From Zopfochytrium polystomum (lineage: Eukaryota > Chytridiomycota > Chytridiomycetes > Chytridiales > Chytridiaceae), in NCBI GenBank assembly GCA_025765615.1, contig JAIVFJ010000548.1:1-25893 (forward strand): 25,893 nucleotides of DNA. The letters run 5' to 3'. The translations under genes were made by a program, and so were the position numbers. The notes below the pieces were generated by a model, which was not told where the DNA came from, did not search any database, and was given only the letters and a program-made list of their open reading frames with translations. How positions within the stretch are numbered: the first letter of the stretch is position 1; each line of letters begins with the position of its first letter. This document shows positions 10,020 through 20,935 of the stretch, piece after piece.

Positions 10020-11562
10020 ATGTCGGCCTACGACGACTCTCGCTCCCGCCGAACCCAGGACGACGACGACTACTACACCCGCGGCGCCCCGCCACCCGCG
10101 GCGTCGTCTGGATCGTCTTACACTTCCTACATGAACGGCGCAATGTACGACCCCTACTCGTACTTGCAGCCGGATGCTCAGTACCAGCAGCAGCAGCAGT
10201 ACTACAACCAGGCGGCGTATGCGCAGTATCCGCAGAGTGGGCTGGCTCCCGCTCAAGCGGCGTACCAGAACGGCGCAGCGTACCGGCAAAAGTGAGTAGT
10301 GGCCCTGATCTTCGCACGTCTGTCCCTTTCGTTTTTCTTTGTTTCTTGTGAACAGACTGAACCAACCCATCGGTCATGTTATTATCGCGTTGTTAACAGT
10401 GGCCGCAGCCCAATCGCCTCCTCTCCCGCCCTGGGCACGGCGTATCCGTCAGATTACACTGCACCGAGAGTTCCCTCCCAAGGATCTGCCCAACGACAGC
10501 ACTTCCGACTACTACCGCACCGCCTCGCCCATGCCGTCCGTCTATTCCGGCGCGACCCTGGTCAAGAACTCGGACGCCAACCACGCAAACTCGAAACCCA
10601 TGCGCTCGCTGGCGGATCGGCGGCACACCGTCACGGATGCTATCCGCGGCACCCTGACCAGGCTCGGCAGCAAGAGCACTAAGGACACCAAGGACTACTA
10701 CCCCATCATCGAGGACGAGCCCGAGGCCCGCCGGAAGTGCCGCTTCCTCGCGTGCTGCATCCCGCGCAACAAGACGGCCAGGGGCGTTTGCTTTGCCGTC
10801 GTCGCCCTCGTCCTCATCGGCCTCGGCGTCGTCGGGTACATCTTTTGGCCGCGCTTCCCTGACTTCAAGGTCCTCGCCGTCGAGCTCAAACCCACAAACA
10901 CCTTCTCCATCGTCCGCAACGCCACCTACCCCAACAACTTCAACTACGCCACCTTCATCATCGCTCTCCAGATGAACGTCTCGGTCACAAACAACAACCT
11001 CTACAACCTCAACATCGAGTCCCTCAACATTGCGACCTTCCTCAACGTCAACAAGACCGAACTCGACAAGGAAGGCATCAAACCCCAGACCCTCAACATC
11101 GACGGCTTCGTCGGCCCGGTCCTCACCGGCACCGCCCCCACGACCTACGTGCCCAGCTACACCCCGCAGATCGGCGCCGGAAACAAGTCCGCCGTCCTCT
11201 TCCCGGCCAAATCCACAAAAACCCTCATGATGGACCTGACCATCGCCTACACCCCGGACCGCATCACCGGCCTCGTCCGCGACCCCTCCTTTGCCGAGAT
11301 CATCAACGTCTGCGGCATCCTCGGCAAAGCTCGCACCGCCGCCATCTCGTACTCTGCGAAATCCACCGTCGCGACGTTGAAGAATTTTGGGTATACGCCG
11401 GCCGTGAACGGCATGGTCACGATTAATTGCCCCATCGCGGCCGACATGATTTCGCAGTTCCAGGGACTGGTCGAGAGCGGTGTGGATATTATGACGGCGT
11501 TTGAAATGGTGTTTGGTGGTGGGATGGGTGAGGAGGTTGGCGTTATGACGGGCGGCGCGTGA
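10020..11562 (+). CDS. Single-pass membrane protein with LEA2-like outer domain
   Basis: The ATG at 10020 opens a Tyr/Gln/Pro-rich disordered tail (SAYDDSRSRR, YQQQQQYYNQAAY). One intron follows from a GTGAGT donor at 10292. With the acceptor at 10355, which has the best pyrimidine tract, exons 10020-10291 and 10356-11562 give 492 aa. A basic, Cys-containing motif (CRFLACCIPRNK) sits just before one membrane helix (about residues 233-255, FAVVALVLIGLGVVGYIFW). After it comes an extended, Asn-rich ectodomain with several N-x-S/T sites (NATY, NVSV, NKTE) and the sequence style of LEA2/water-stress domains in fungal membrane proteins. This suggests a type II protein with the long domain outside the cytosol or in the lumen. 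A second acceptor at 10399 gives another frame that also reads naturally until about 10490. The function is unknown, and the LEA2 likeness is from pattern only. Confidence 0.8.
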
Positions 11563-13104
11563 GAATGGGTGAGCCCCGCGCGCCGGACTTGGCTGTACAG
11601 GGGGGTTGTGGACGGGGGTGTAGCGGAATCTGGGGAAGGGGGGCTGGTTCCTCCCTTTGTGGCGGCGGTGCGGCTTCTATTCATCTTCTGTCTGTCGTTT
11701 CTCTTTCGTTTTTTTTTTTTTTTACTACCGTTACGCTCCGGCAGCTCTTCCCCCCCCTGTCTTCAATCATGCTAGTCCGATTCAAAGAATTGACCCTCCA
11801 TTACTTTCTGCTCTTCCCCTCAGCAGCATGTTTCGTCGTGCAACCACCTCTTTGTGCCCATTTTTGGCAATGAGCGACGCGGGCGATAGCTTAACTGAAA
11901 CCCGTTCGGTCCCCGCCGTTTTTCCCTCGCCTGTTTCCGCAGGCTTTGTTTCCAGTTTATGCTTTATGCTTCTCCTTTTTTTGCGCTGATATTTTTTCTG
12001 GTCTTTTTTTTTCTTTCTTTTTTTTTTACCCTGCTGTTTATGGCACTGGTAAGGTGTGCCCCTCTCCCCCCACTTCTTCTTCTTCTCGTTACCAGCCCCT
12101 CCGTGGAGAACAGGCTTTCTTCCTCGCTGTTAGTTATTACTCAACCCTTCGCCTCTCTCTCTCTCCTCGATTCCTCCCTCCACCCTTTGCGGCTGCTTAT
12201 TCCTGTTTTCTTTTTTTTTCCTTTTCTTTGCTTGGATCCGGTGAAATCCTTTTTTTTTTCTTTCATCTTCTTTTTTCTTTCCTTCGTAATGTCCTCTCTT
12301 TTCCGCCTCGTTCCCCCCCTGATTCTCTTCCAAGGCGTAGTAAGCGCTGGAAAGCACCGGGGGGATTGTGCGGGAGATGGTGGGAAAAGGCAATTGAATA
12401 GCAGAAGCGAAGGGTTAAATCTGGGTCCAACGAGCGCAAATGGCTTGTTTTCTTTTTCGAACCCGAAGCCTGAGTTTTTGGCAGGCTACCTTGTCCCGAA
12501 CCCCTTTTTTGTTTTCTGTTCTCACGCTCCTTTTCTGTTTTTTGTTTTGTTTCTGTTGTTTTGGGAAAATTACTCTCTCCCACATCGTCTCCCCCCCGTT
12601 CCTGTCCCCACCCCCTAACCTTCTCACCTCCCCTTCCCTCCACCTTTCTTTCTTTACCCTTCGCTCTCCGAAACACGCTTGTCTCGCGGCATCCCCTCCC
12701 CTGAAAGCCGGTCGCGCAGCCTAGCTGCTATCGTGTCGCCCACTCCAACCTCCTCTCCTCCCCAACAGCAGCAGCAGCACCAACAGCAGCAGCTTCGCAC
12801 CAGTCAGCCCTTTCCCGCCTCTCCTCTGATCATCCCGTCCTCTCGCGTCGTCCTTCGTCCCGCGCCAGCCAACTCCCCGTAACACCAATTTGCTATTCGC
12901 TCACCGCTTGGTCCTTCTCCTGCGCCGCCCTTGCAGTGTGAAACCAGGAGAGAACAAGAACCAGCTAGATACTCCACCGCAGTCGCTACCCCATCCCTTC
13001 TAACCCCCCCCCCCCCCCCCCCCCCCCCCGCTACGCTTCCAACGCCCATCGTCCGCCTCCCAACCTTGTAAAAGCAACCAAACAGCACGCGACTAGCCCA
13101 CCCA
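11563..13104. other. Pyrimidine-rich spacer upstream of the polyQ gene
   Basis: No supported gene. From about 11690 to 12690 the + strand is strongly C/T-rich with many short T runs. Open frames there are low-complexity Phe/Ser/Leu strings. The 3' part (12690-13104) contains CAG-rich DNA and a 26-base C run 75 bases before the ATG of the next gene. It probably includes a long promoter or 5' untranslated region. Confidence 0.6.
13004..13029. repeat. 26-base poly-C run
   Basis: An uninterrupted run of C on the + strand (G on the minus strand), ending 75 bases before the ATG of the polyQ gene. G-run or C-run DNA of this length can form quadruplex or i-motif structures and is also prone to length errors in sequencing. 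Confidence 0.95.
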
Positions 13105-13331
13105 ATGTCCGACCATCTCACGAACTTACTCTCCTCCTTTGGCGGACTGACGCGAGCAGAATCACCCACGATGATGGTTGTCGACGAGAGCGCGACCCCC
13201 AACCCAGACGACGACACGAATGTGCTGTGCAAGGAAGAGGATAGCTCAAAGTCGGGCCAGTTTGCGAGGGCGGCGGAGTTTGTGTCGCAGGAGATGCGGC
13301 GCTTGCATATTCAGCAGGAGCAGCGGGACTT

Positions 13332-13367
<36 letters not shown>

Positions 13368-15124
13368 ACAACAACAGCAACAGCAACAGCAACAACAACA
13401 ACAACAGCAACAGCAACAGCAACAGCAACAACAACAGGAACTGTTCCAACTACAGCAGCAGCAGAACCAAAGCCAGCACGACGAGCAGAAGCAGAAACAA
13501 GAGCGGCAACAAAACAAGCACGATGAGCGACTGCAACAGAGGTCGCAACAAGACCGTCAAAAGAATTCTCGGAGGCAGTCACCAGTGTTGCACAATCAAA
13601 TATTCAAGTCAACTTTCAAGAAAGAGGACGAGGAAAAGCGCAAGATGTCCTTCATTCAGCGGCAACTTCACCGACGGTCGGAGAATCACAACTTGTACAC
13701 TGTGTCCCCGTTTCCGTACAACCTGAGTCTCGTTCCCCCGTCGCCTTTCCTCTTGCCGCCACCAGAGTTCTTCACCCCTCACACTCCCGTTTCGTCGCCG
13801 ATGCCCTTCCCGTCGCCGGTGACCTTCCCGGCGCCAGCGACCTTCCCGGCGCCGGTGACCCCCGTGGAGATTTGTCCGCGCTCTTCCTCGTTGGACCACA
13901 GCTTTCCAGCGTTTGCTCCAATCCCTCCGACACCAGCGAGGGCAATGTCTGTGGATCTCGATGCTGCGTCGGCCGCTGCGGCTGGAATTGCCGAGATGCA
14001 AAGGACCGCCAAGCTGTATCGACAGGTTCGGAATTCAATGGCCGCGGCCGCATCGGCCGCGTTGAATCTCTCGAAAGCTCAAGGAAGGAAGGGTGAGCTG
14101 GGTGTTCTGCAGTCTGGAACGTTTGCTTCCGCAATTTTCGGTCCCCATATTTTAAAATCCAAACTTGATCGCACTCAAGGACATCACTTACACTTTGAAA
14201 CCGTTTAGAGCATCTTAACGCCAAGTCTGCTTTTCCAGTTCCTCGATACTTTCAGGAAGTCGCTTCCAGGTCGACAGTGCCTGTACTTCCCAAGCCCGAT
14301 CTTTCAATCCGAGAAGAGCGAAACAGGTACTACGCTCGCCTCCACCGTCAGCAGGAGGCCGACAATCTCTTGCGCACCGTTGCGTCGTTTGACTGCAACC
14401 TTGACGACGGGCAGTTGTGGAATTTCACCAGAGCGTTCAAGGTTCAGACTGATATGACACGCGCCTTGAGAAGCCGACTCCGTCGTGAGAGGGAACAGGC
14501 GCGACGTAAGCCTTTTAAGTTGCTGTGCTGTTACTGCAAATCTCGCTCCCAACATTTAGAGTTATTGTTAAAAAAAACAACATAGGGGAATACAGAGAGT
14601 CGAAGAGGCTGCTTTCAATGTCGCGGACCGCCTCCGAGGTCGGAGATGGAGATCACTTGCAGTCTGAATCGATGTCGAACGAGCGTTTGGAGTGCGAAAG
14701 GGACCATGAGGACGGCGAAGTCGAGATTGTGGACTGCCGCCAAGAATTCAACGACCGCCCGGAACAGACGACGCAGCAAGGCTCATCGTCCTCCTTTGGC
14801 TACGCCAATTACTCCATGGAAGCGCCCTGGATGCCGGTCGGCGGCGGAGCGGTTGGACAACAACAATCGGGGTCGGCCTCGTCGGCCTCCGCGCCAGCGA
14901 TGTCGTCATCTTCGGTGTCGGCGTCGGCGTGCGAGTTGGCTACCGCTGGCACGTCAACTTTCGCGTCTGGGTCTGCGCCGACATCCGCGTCCGCCAATCA
15001 AGAAGGAAACGGCGTTGCACCGAAGCCTGACTTTATTCACCCAGACAGGAGGGACAGCCATCACAGCAACTTGAATTGGGCGCTGTCTTTGGGAAATACT
15101 GGCCCAAGCGAGCTTCAGTTTTGA
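13105..15124 (+). CDS. Unrecognised 597-aa protein with a 35-residue polyglutamine run and a basic coiled-coil segment
   Basis: Three exons (13105-14092, 14239-14505, 14586-15124) join in frame through GT-AG introns of 146 and 80 nt, both in phase 1, so the model is well constrained. The protein starts with an acidic segment, then a pure Gln run at residues 77-111 encoded by mixed CAG/CAA, then Gln/Lys/Arg-rich helix. Next comes a Pro-rich region with repeated FPSPV/FPAPA/FPAPV units (about 13800-13860). A charged helical block follows, spanning the exon 1-3 joins (PRYFQEVASRS, REERNRYYARLHRQQ, RALRSRLRREREQARREYRE). The tail is Ser/Ala-rich and ends NWALSLGNTG. Composition suggests a nuclear or RNP-type regulatory protein with a self-associating Q-rich region, but no known domain was recognised. 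The basic block is only loosely bZIP-like and lacks a clear leucine zipper. Confidence 0.82.
13333..13437. repeat. (CAG/CAA)35 tract encoding polyglutamine
   Basis: 35 consecutive Gln codons with CAG and CAA interspersed. The interruptions make it a cryptic repeat rather than a pure trinucleotide array, which should reduce slippage. Confidence 0.95.
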
Positions 15125-15770
15125 GACAGAAAGCACGCCTTTTTCACATTTCGATCGGCGTTGGTAATCATTGAAGTTTGCTTCTATCTACTTGGGACCA
15201 AGTTTGCACCGCGTGAAATATTTTTATGTTTGTTTTGCGCGACATGGAGTGGGGCTTCTTTAGTCCGACTCATTATCATCGTCTTATCTCGAGCAATTGT
15301 TTCTCACTCTCCAGCGTGCCAGCGTTTTGCTTGTGGAAAATGTGCCCCATGTTGGTTCTGCTCACGCTTTCATTGTGTCTCCCGCACCGTAATTTTCTTC
15401 TTTCTTTTTTTCTTCTATGTTCTTCTCCCTCGATCCTTTTTTTTTCCCGTCGAATGTGGAAGTAGTAGTCAACACGGCCGTAGTCTGGTAGAAAATTAAT
15501 TTCCTTGCGTCGGCTGGAGACTTGCGGGGTTGAGGAAATTACGAAGTGGTCGACAGTCTTTACCGTGGCGGAGCATAGCATAGCATAGCATAGCACTCAA
15601 TCTATTTGTTGCACTGCGGTTGATATCGGTCTACTCGCGGGAACGGACCTGACCTGTCCCTTCCTCCGACCCCCCTACCGCCACGACGCCCCTCCGAAGG
15701 AACCGACCCTCTTCCCTTTCCTTTCTTTGGGACTATTTATGAGGACGTTCCACCTGGAGATAGTCCCATC
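15125..15770. other. Convergent spacer between the polyQ and P4-ATPase genes
   Basis: No gene seen. This interval should contain the 3' ends of both transcripts. It includes T-rich stretches (15393-15446) and a short pentanucleotide repeat (AGCAT x4 then AGCAC, 15572-15596). Confidence 0.6.
15572..15596. repeat. Short AGCAT tandem repeat
   Basis: Four exact AGCAT units followed by a variant AGCAC unit in the spacer between convergent genes. Confidence 0.9.
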
Positions 15771-18700
15771 CTACGGTGGGTGCCTCCACACCCCAGTTCT
15801 GCTCTCCCACAGCTGCCACCACGCGACGTTATGCCGCTCCCTGTACGCGACCTCCCTGGACTCGACTAGCTTCCCCGGCGGGACGGCCTCCAGCTCGAAC
15901 TCTTCCTCGCCCTCCTGGCCGCCGACCCGCGGCTGGAACTTCATATCAAACGACCGCGACATCCACAGCGTCCGGCTCGTCGCAATGTCCGGCGCCAGCG
16001 CCGCAGCGACGACCAAAAGCTGAATCAGCACCGTCTGTGGGGTCGTTCGCACCGACACGGTGTGCATCCCGTACACTTCCTCGCCGAGCGGCAACTTGCC
16101 CCACAACGACGGGTACACGAGCTCAAAGACCCACCACACGGCCAGAGACGCCAGCAGCGCCGCGCCGTGCAGCCACGTCCAGTGCCGCGACTCGATCAGG
16201 AGGATCTTGACGTTGACCACCACGATCACGTTGTAGTACACCAGCGCGCCGAGCATCGCCAGCGACGCCTCGGCGTTCACCCCGGACAGGTCGTAGTCCA
16301 GCCCCGCCCGCCGCCCCAGCGCGCACGTCGCCGCGGCCCGGCTCTCGCCGCAGCCACCGCCAAAGCCTTCAAACAGCGCGAACGGAACCAGCACGCACAC
16401 AAGCGAGTGCCACGCCCCGAGCACGATCCACCGCGGCACCGTCGCCAGGTTCCCCGTCAGCTGGTGCGTGCCGTACCGGTACAGCTCTGGCACCGCAATC
16501 AGCGTCCCGCGGTGCAGGTGCATCTCCACCGTGCCCAGCACAATCACCCCGACCGAAGTGAAGAGCACGTTGTACAGCGACAGCGTCCACTGCTCGTACA
16601 TGGACGTCCCCGTCCACCCCGTCCACCCCTGGAACACCGCCTGCGTCAGGTAAAACACCACGCACTTGTAGAACGTGCCGTCGATGAACTGGCACAGCCG
16701 GTGGTACGCGTAGTGCCCGTGCACCAAGAGCAGCGGCTCGAGGTGCCGGAACTGCTGCAGCGAATAATCCGCCGCTCGCGACGCCGCCAGCCCCTCCCGC
16801 CCCGCGATCCCCACCCCGACGTGCGCGCTCTCCAGCATCGGAATGTCGTTCGCCCCGTCGCCGATCGCAAGCGTCACCCCCGACGCGACGTTCGGCAGGT
16901 GCAGCGTCCGCCGGAACGCGTGGACGAGGTACGCGCGCCGCAGGGCGCCGTGGCTCGCGGAGCGCCACGCGGCCGTGCTGCCCAGCCACGCCTGCATCGG
17001 CGCGATCTCCCGCACCTTGCTGACCACCCGCGCCTTTTGCAACGGCGAGAACCGGCTGCACACCACGCTCTCGCAGCTCAGCCCGAGCAGCAGGAACCGC
17101 TCCAGCAGCGACAGCGGACGCGTCAGGTGCGCGGACCGCGGGTCCGGCTCCGGGTCGTCCTCCGGGTCGATCCGTCGCCCCCCCACCCCCCCGCAGCACG
17201 CCGTCGTCGCCCCCCGCCACCGGAACAGCCGAACACGAACCCCGACCCCGCCGAACCGCGCCACGTGCCGCCGGTGGTCGTCCTCGAGCACAGCGAGTGT
17301 GTTGCCGTCAATCACGAGCAGACAGTGCGCCGCCACGCCGCTCGCCGTCGCGTTCGACGCCGCCGGCCGCGCTGTCGTCGACTGTCCCGCCGCCGCCGCG
17401 GTGCTGCTCTGCGTCCGCCCCGACATCACCGACACCTTCCGCCGCAGCGACGAGCTCGCCCTCGCCGTCCGCTGCGTCGCAACCTCCACCGTCGTCACCG
17501 CCTTGCGCGCCACCGTGCCGCCTCCCTCCAGCATCCGCGACTTTCGGCGGCTCTGCGCCGCCGCCGCCGCCGCCGCCCTCACGAACCGCGTCGCCGCAAC
17601 AACCTCCCGCCGCACCTCCCGCGCGTCCCGCCCCGATATCAGTATCACCTCGCTGTGGTCCTTCGCCAGCCCGCTGTTGGTCGCAATGTTCACCGCCGTC
17701 TCCAGCTTGTCGCCCGTCAGCATCCAGATCTTGATCCCCGCTCGCTGAAGCTGCGCGATCGTCTCCGGCACCCGCGCTTGCAGCCGGTCCTCCACCCCCG
17801 TCGCACCGAGAAGCGTCAGGTCCCGCTCCAGCGCTCCCACCACCGCTTCCATCCGCTCAGCGAGGTCGTCCCGACCGCCGCCGCCGCCGCCGCCCCCCGC
17901 GCTCCGAACCAGCTCGAGCCGCGCCGCATCGTACCGCGCCCGCCACTCGACGTACTCCGCCTCGCTAACCTCCCGCGTCGCGTACAACAGCGTCCGCAGC
18001 CCCTCCGACGCAAACTCGGTCAAATGCTGCAGCGTCGGCTCCAGCGCCTCCAGCCCTTGCTGCTGATCGGCACCCCCCGCCCCTACAACCTGCACCCGCT
18101 CCAAAATCACCGAGTCCGCCCCCTTGGTAAACACCCGCACCCGCCCGTCCCCCATCCGAAGCACCACAGACATCCGCTTCCGCTCGCTCGTAAACTCAAA
18201 CACGTGCAGCTGCGTCGCCTCGGTGCGCTCCCCGCGCACCACCGCCTGCAGAACGCTGCCGTCCCCCCGCCCCGTGTACACGAACCCGAGCTCCGCCGCC
18301 GCACGCGCCAGCGCGATCTCGTCCGGGCTTGAGGACTGATAACGCGGGATTTTGGGTGGGGGGGGCTGCGGTGGCCATGGTGGTGGAGGAGGAGGTGGAG
18401 GAGGAGTCGGCTTCGATGCTTACCGTGTGGCAGAGCGCCATCGCGAGGAGGAGCGTTCGGCTCGTCGTGTCCAGGCCTAGCTTGCCGCTCGCGAGGTCCT
18501 CCGTCGACCGCGCCGCCGCCGCCGTCACTGCTGTCGTCGCAGCCCCGCCGGCCGCAGTGCTCGTCGTCGATTTTCGCCCGACGGACCCCGCCGTCGGGAG
18601 CTGGCTCATACTGCTCTCCCCGCGGCCGTCGCCGTCGTCATTGTCGTCCTCCCACGCGGCCGCAGCAGCGGATCCCGCAGCCGCAGCCGAAACCGACGGC

Positions 18701-20935
18701 CCGCCGCCGTGCACGAACAGCGCCCCGTTGACGCTCATCTTGCGAAACACCATCCGGTTCTCCGTCAGCGTCCCCGTCTTGTCCGTAAACAAATACTGCA
18801 CCTGCCCCAGATCCTCGGGCAGCTGGCTCGTCCGCGCCTTTGCCCCCGCCCGCTCCCCGCCTTTTCGTCCTCCTCCTCCTCCTCCTCCTCCTCCTTCGCC
18901 GCCGCCCTCGCAGTCGTCCTCATCGCAAAACATGGCCGGGTCGCTCTCGATAAACCACGCCAAAAGCACCTTGACAATCTCCATCGCCACGTACAGCGCG
19001 ATCGGCACGATCGTGTTGTACAGGATCAGGTACCCGAAAAACGCCTCGGCGACAGTCGGCCGGCCTACTCCGGACAGGTACCACCGTCCCGCCGTCTGCG
19101 GCCCCCCGCGTGACCCGCCGCCGGGCTGCCAGACGTCCGGCGGCTGGTTGAGGTCCTGCGCCATCTGCTGCAACGTGCTACCCACTGCTAATGCAAATAC
19201 GAGCAGGAACGCCGCGCCGACGTGGAAGTTTGCGCAGCGTTCCAGCTGCGGCCGTTTGCTTCCCCTTACGCCGCCGCCGCCGCCCGCTGCCCCTCCCCCA
19301 CCGCCGGCGGTGATGGCGCTGGTGGTCGTATCCCCGCCGCCGCCGCCTGCCGTGCCGCCGCTACCGCCGCCGTGGCCGTCCCCGCCGCCGGCAAAGTTCC
19401 GCCGGATCTTGGTGTCCTCGCCCGTGTACACCGCCACGCCGTACACGACCTCGGGGTTCTGCAGCGTCGCGCCGCGCGGGAGAAAGTGCTTTGCTGACAG
19501 CGGGGTCGGCGGTGGTGCAGGCGCGGTGGACGACGAGGAAGAGAGCGGCGAGAGCGGAGAGGCAGCGGTGCCGGAGAACGTGTGGATGTTGCCGTTCGGG
19601 GATTCCACCCAGAGGTCGACTGCAGCGGGGGGTGTGTTTGGGAGGTTTCTAAGCGAAATGGCCAAGTACAACGCTCGCGGCTCTCTCTCTCCTCACCCGC
19701 CAGTCCGAGCAGGTCGGCGTCGCGGTGCACCCGCTCGCCCGTCGCGTCCAGCGCCGTCTTTTGCTTGTACGTCGTCTCGCCGTCCAGGTTCGACGTCTCG
19801 ATGAAACACTCCTTTTGGCACCCGGGCCCGCCGAGGAACACGAGGTCGGCTGGGAGGATCTCGCCCTTGCGGACGCGCAGGATGTCGCCGACCTGGAGAG
19901 ACGCGCGCCATCAGAATGAGCTGCCGCATGACGACATGAAAAAAGAGAGAGGTACCTTGACGGCCTTGCGTTGCACCTGAATCCACACCGCCCCTTCGCC
20001 GCCAACGCCTTCCCCCCGCTCTGTCGCCGCCGCGTCCGCCGCCGCCGCCGCCGGCCCGTCCCCCGCGCACCTCCCATTCCCCAACACCTCAACCGCGGCC
20101 TCGTTCTCCCTCCGATCGTTCCTCCACCTCCCCCAGTCCTCCCACCCTTCCTTCCCCATCGCCACCCCGACAAACACCGCCAGCGGCACCAGCGTCGTCA
20201 CCTGGCCCGTCGGGCTCAACCCGGGCACCAACTGGAGCACCGCCACCACCAAAAAGTAGAAATTCCCGAATTTCGAAAACTGCGCCGCCAGCTGCCGCGG
20301 GAGAAAGTCCGCGGCCGTGTACCGCGTCGTGCGCACGCTGTTGTCCGGGAACGGCGGCGGCGAGGCGGGGGGGTGCCGGCGGTGGTGGGAGAGGCGGTGG
20401 CGGTGGTGGAGGAGGAGGAGCTGGTGGAGGAGGAGGTGGAAGGGGTACGCGAGGAGCGCGAGGAACGTCCTGGGCCGCCCCGGCGGGGTTGGGGTCCGGT
20501 GCCGCGGGTCGAGGTTCGTCGTCGCGAGTCCGAACCGCCCGGATACGTCGACCGCCACCCGGCGTCCGCTGCGCGCCGCGTCGTCGTCGCGGAAGCTGCT
20601 AGTGCCGGGGGACGCTTGGAACGCGAGGCGGTGGCCGCCGCCGCCGCCGCCGCCGCCGGGGAGGAGTGTGGATGGTGAGGCTGCGGCGACGTTCGACGAC
20701 GACGATGAGGTCGAGCGTGACGAGGGGGGAACCGCCTCGTTATGCGGGTCGGTCACTTCGATGATCGGGTTGATGCGGCGGTGGTCTGGTGCACAAGGTG
20801 AGAAGAAATGGTAGGGCAGAGTCATGATCAGTCGCTTCGGGCGATGAATGTGTTTTCGGTGACCGTGCCGGCGCCCGAGATTTGGAGGTGGGAAGGAGGG
20901 GCAGGGGGAGGCGCGCCTGGCTTACCGGGAGTCAT
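15771..20935 (-). CDS. DNF3: P4-type phospholipid-transporting ATPase (flippase), Dnf3-like, 1598 aa
   Basis: P4-ATPases move phospholipids to the cytosolic leaflet of Golgi, endosomal and plasma membranes. Five exons on the minus strand (20935-20926, 20785-19956, 19892-19697, 19619-18424, 18335-15771) join in frame through GT-AG introns of 140, 63, 77 and 88 nt. The first coding exon is only 10 nt (Met-Thr-Pro plus one base). Visible features: the N-terminal RTTRYT motif (about 155); TM1-TM2 (QFSKFGNFYFL from about 172); the A-domain DGET (317-320); TM4 with VPIALYV; the phosphorylation site DKTGTLTEN with Asp625; the nucleotide-domain SSPDE block after the last intron; TGDKLETAVNIA; GDGANDIPM (1236-1241); and TM5-TM10 with YEQWTLSLYN. 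The block TFYKCVVFYLTQAVFQGWT and the GLSPTG loop favour the Dnf3 branch. Length fits Dnf3 (about 1650). Unusual Gly-rich inserts lie before TM3 and after TM4. A Cdc50-type partner subunit is expected but not in the window. Confidence 0.92.

Noticed and set aside
11657..12618. Phe/Ser/Leu-rich + frames that look like membrane proteins
   Set aside because: Low-complexity translation of pyrimidine-rich DNA, with no motif and no consistent codon bias.
13118..13582. Poly-Leu, poly-Cys and poly-Val frames on the minus strand
   Set aside because: Shadows of the CAG/CAA glutamine tract.
13900..14600. bZIP transcription factor call for the polyQ protein
   Set aside because: A basic, helical segment is present but there is no N-x7-R core or regular leucine heptads.
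16062..18332. Long + strand open frame (756 codons) opposite the flippase
   Set aside because: It is Arg/Pro/His-rich with no domain. It arises because the minus-strand gene has G/C third positions and few antisense stops. The P4-ATPase motifs are unambiguous on the minus strand.
18329..19804. Second long + strand open frame opposite flippase exons
   Set aside because: Ser/Pro/Ala-rich antisense shadow of the same gene. It also crosses real introns.
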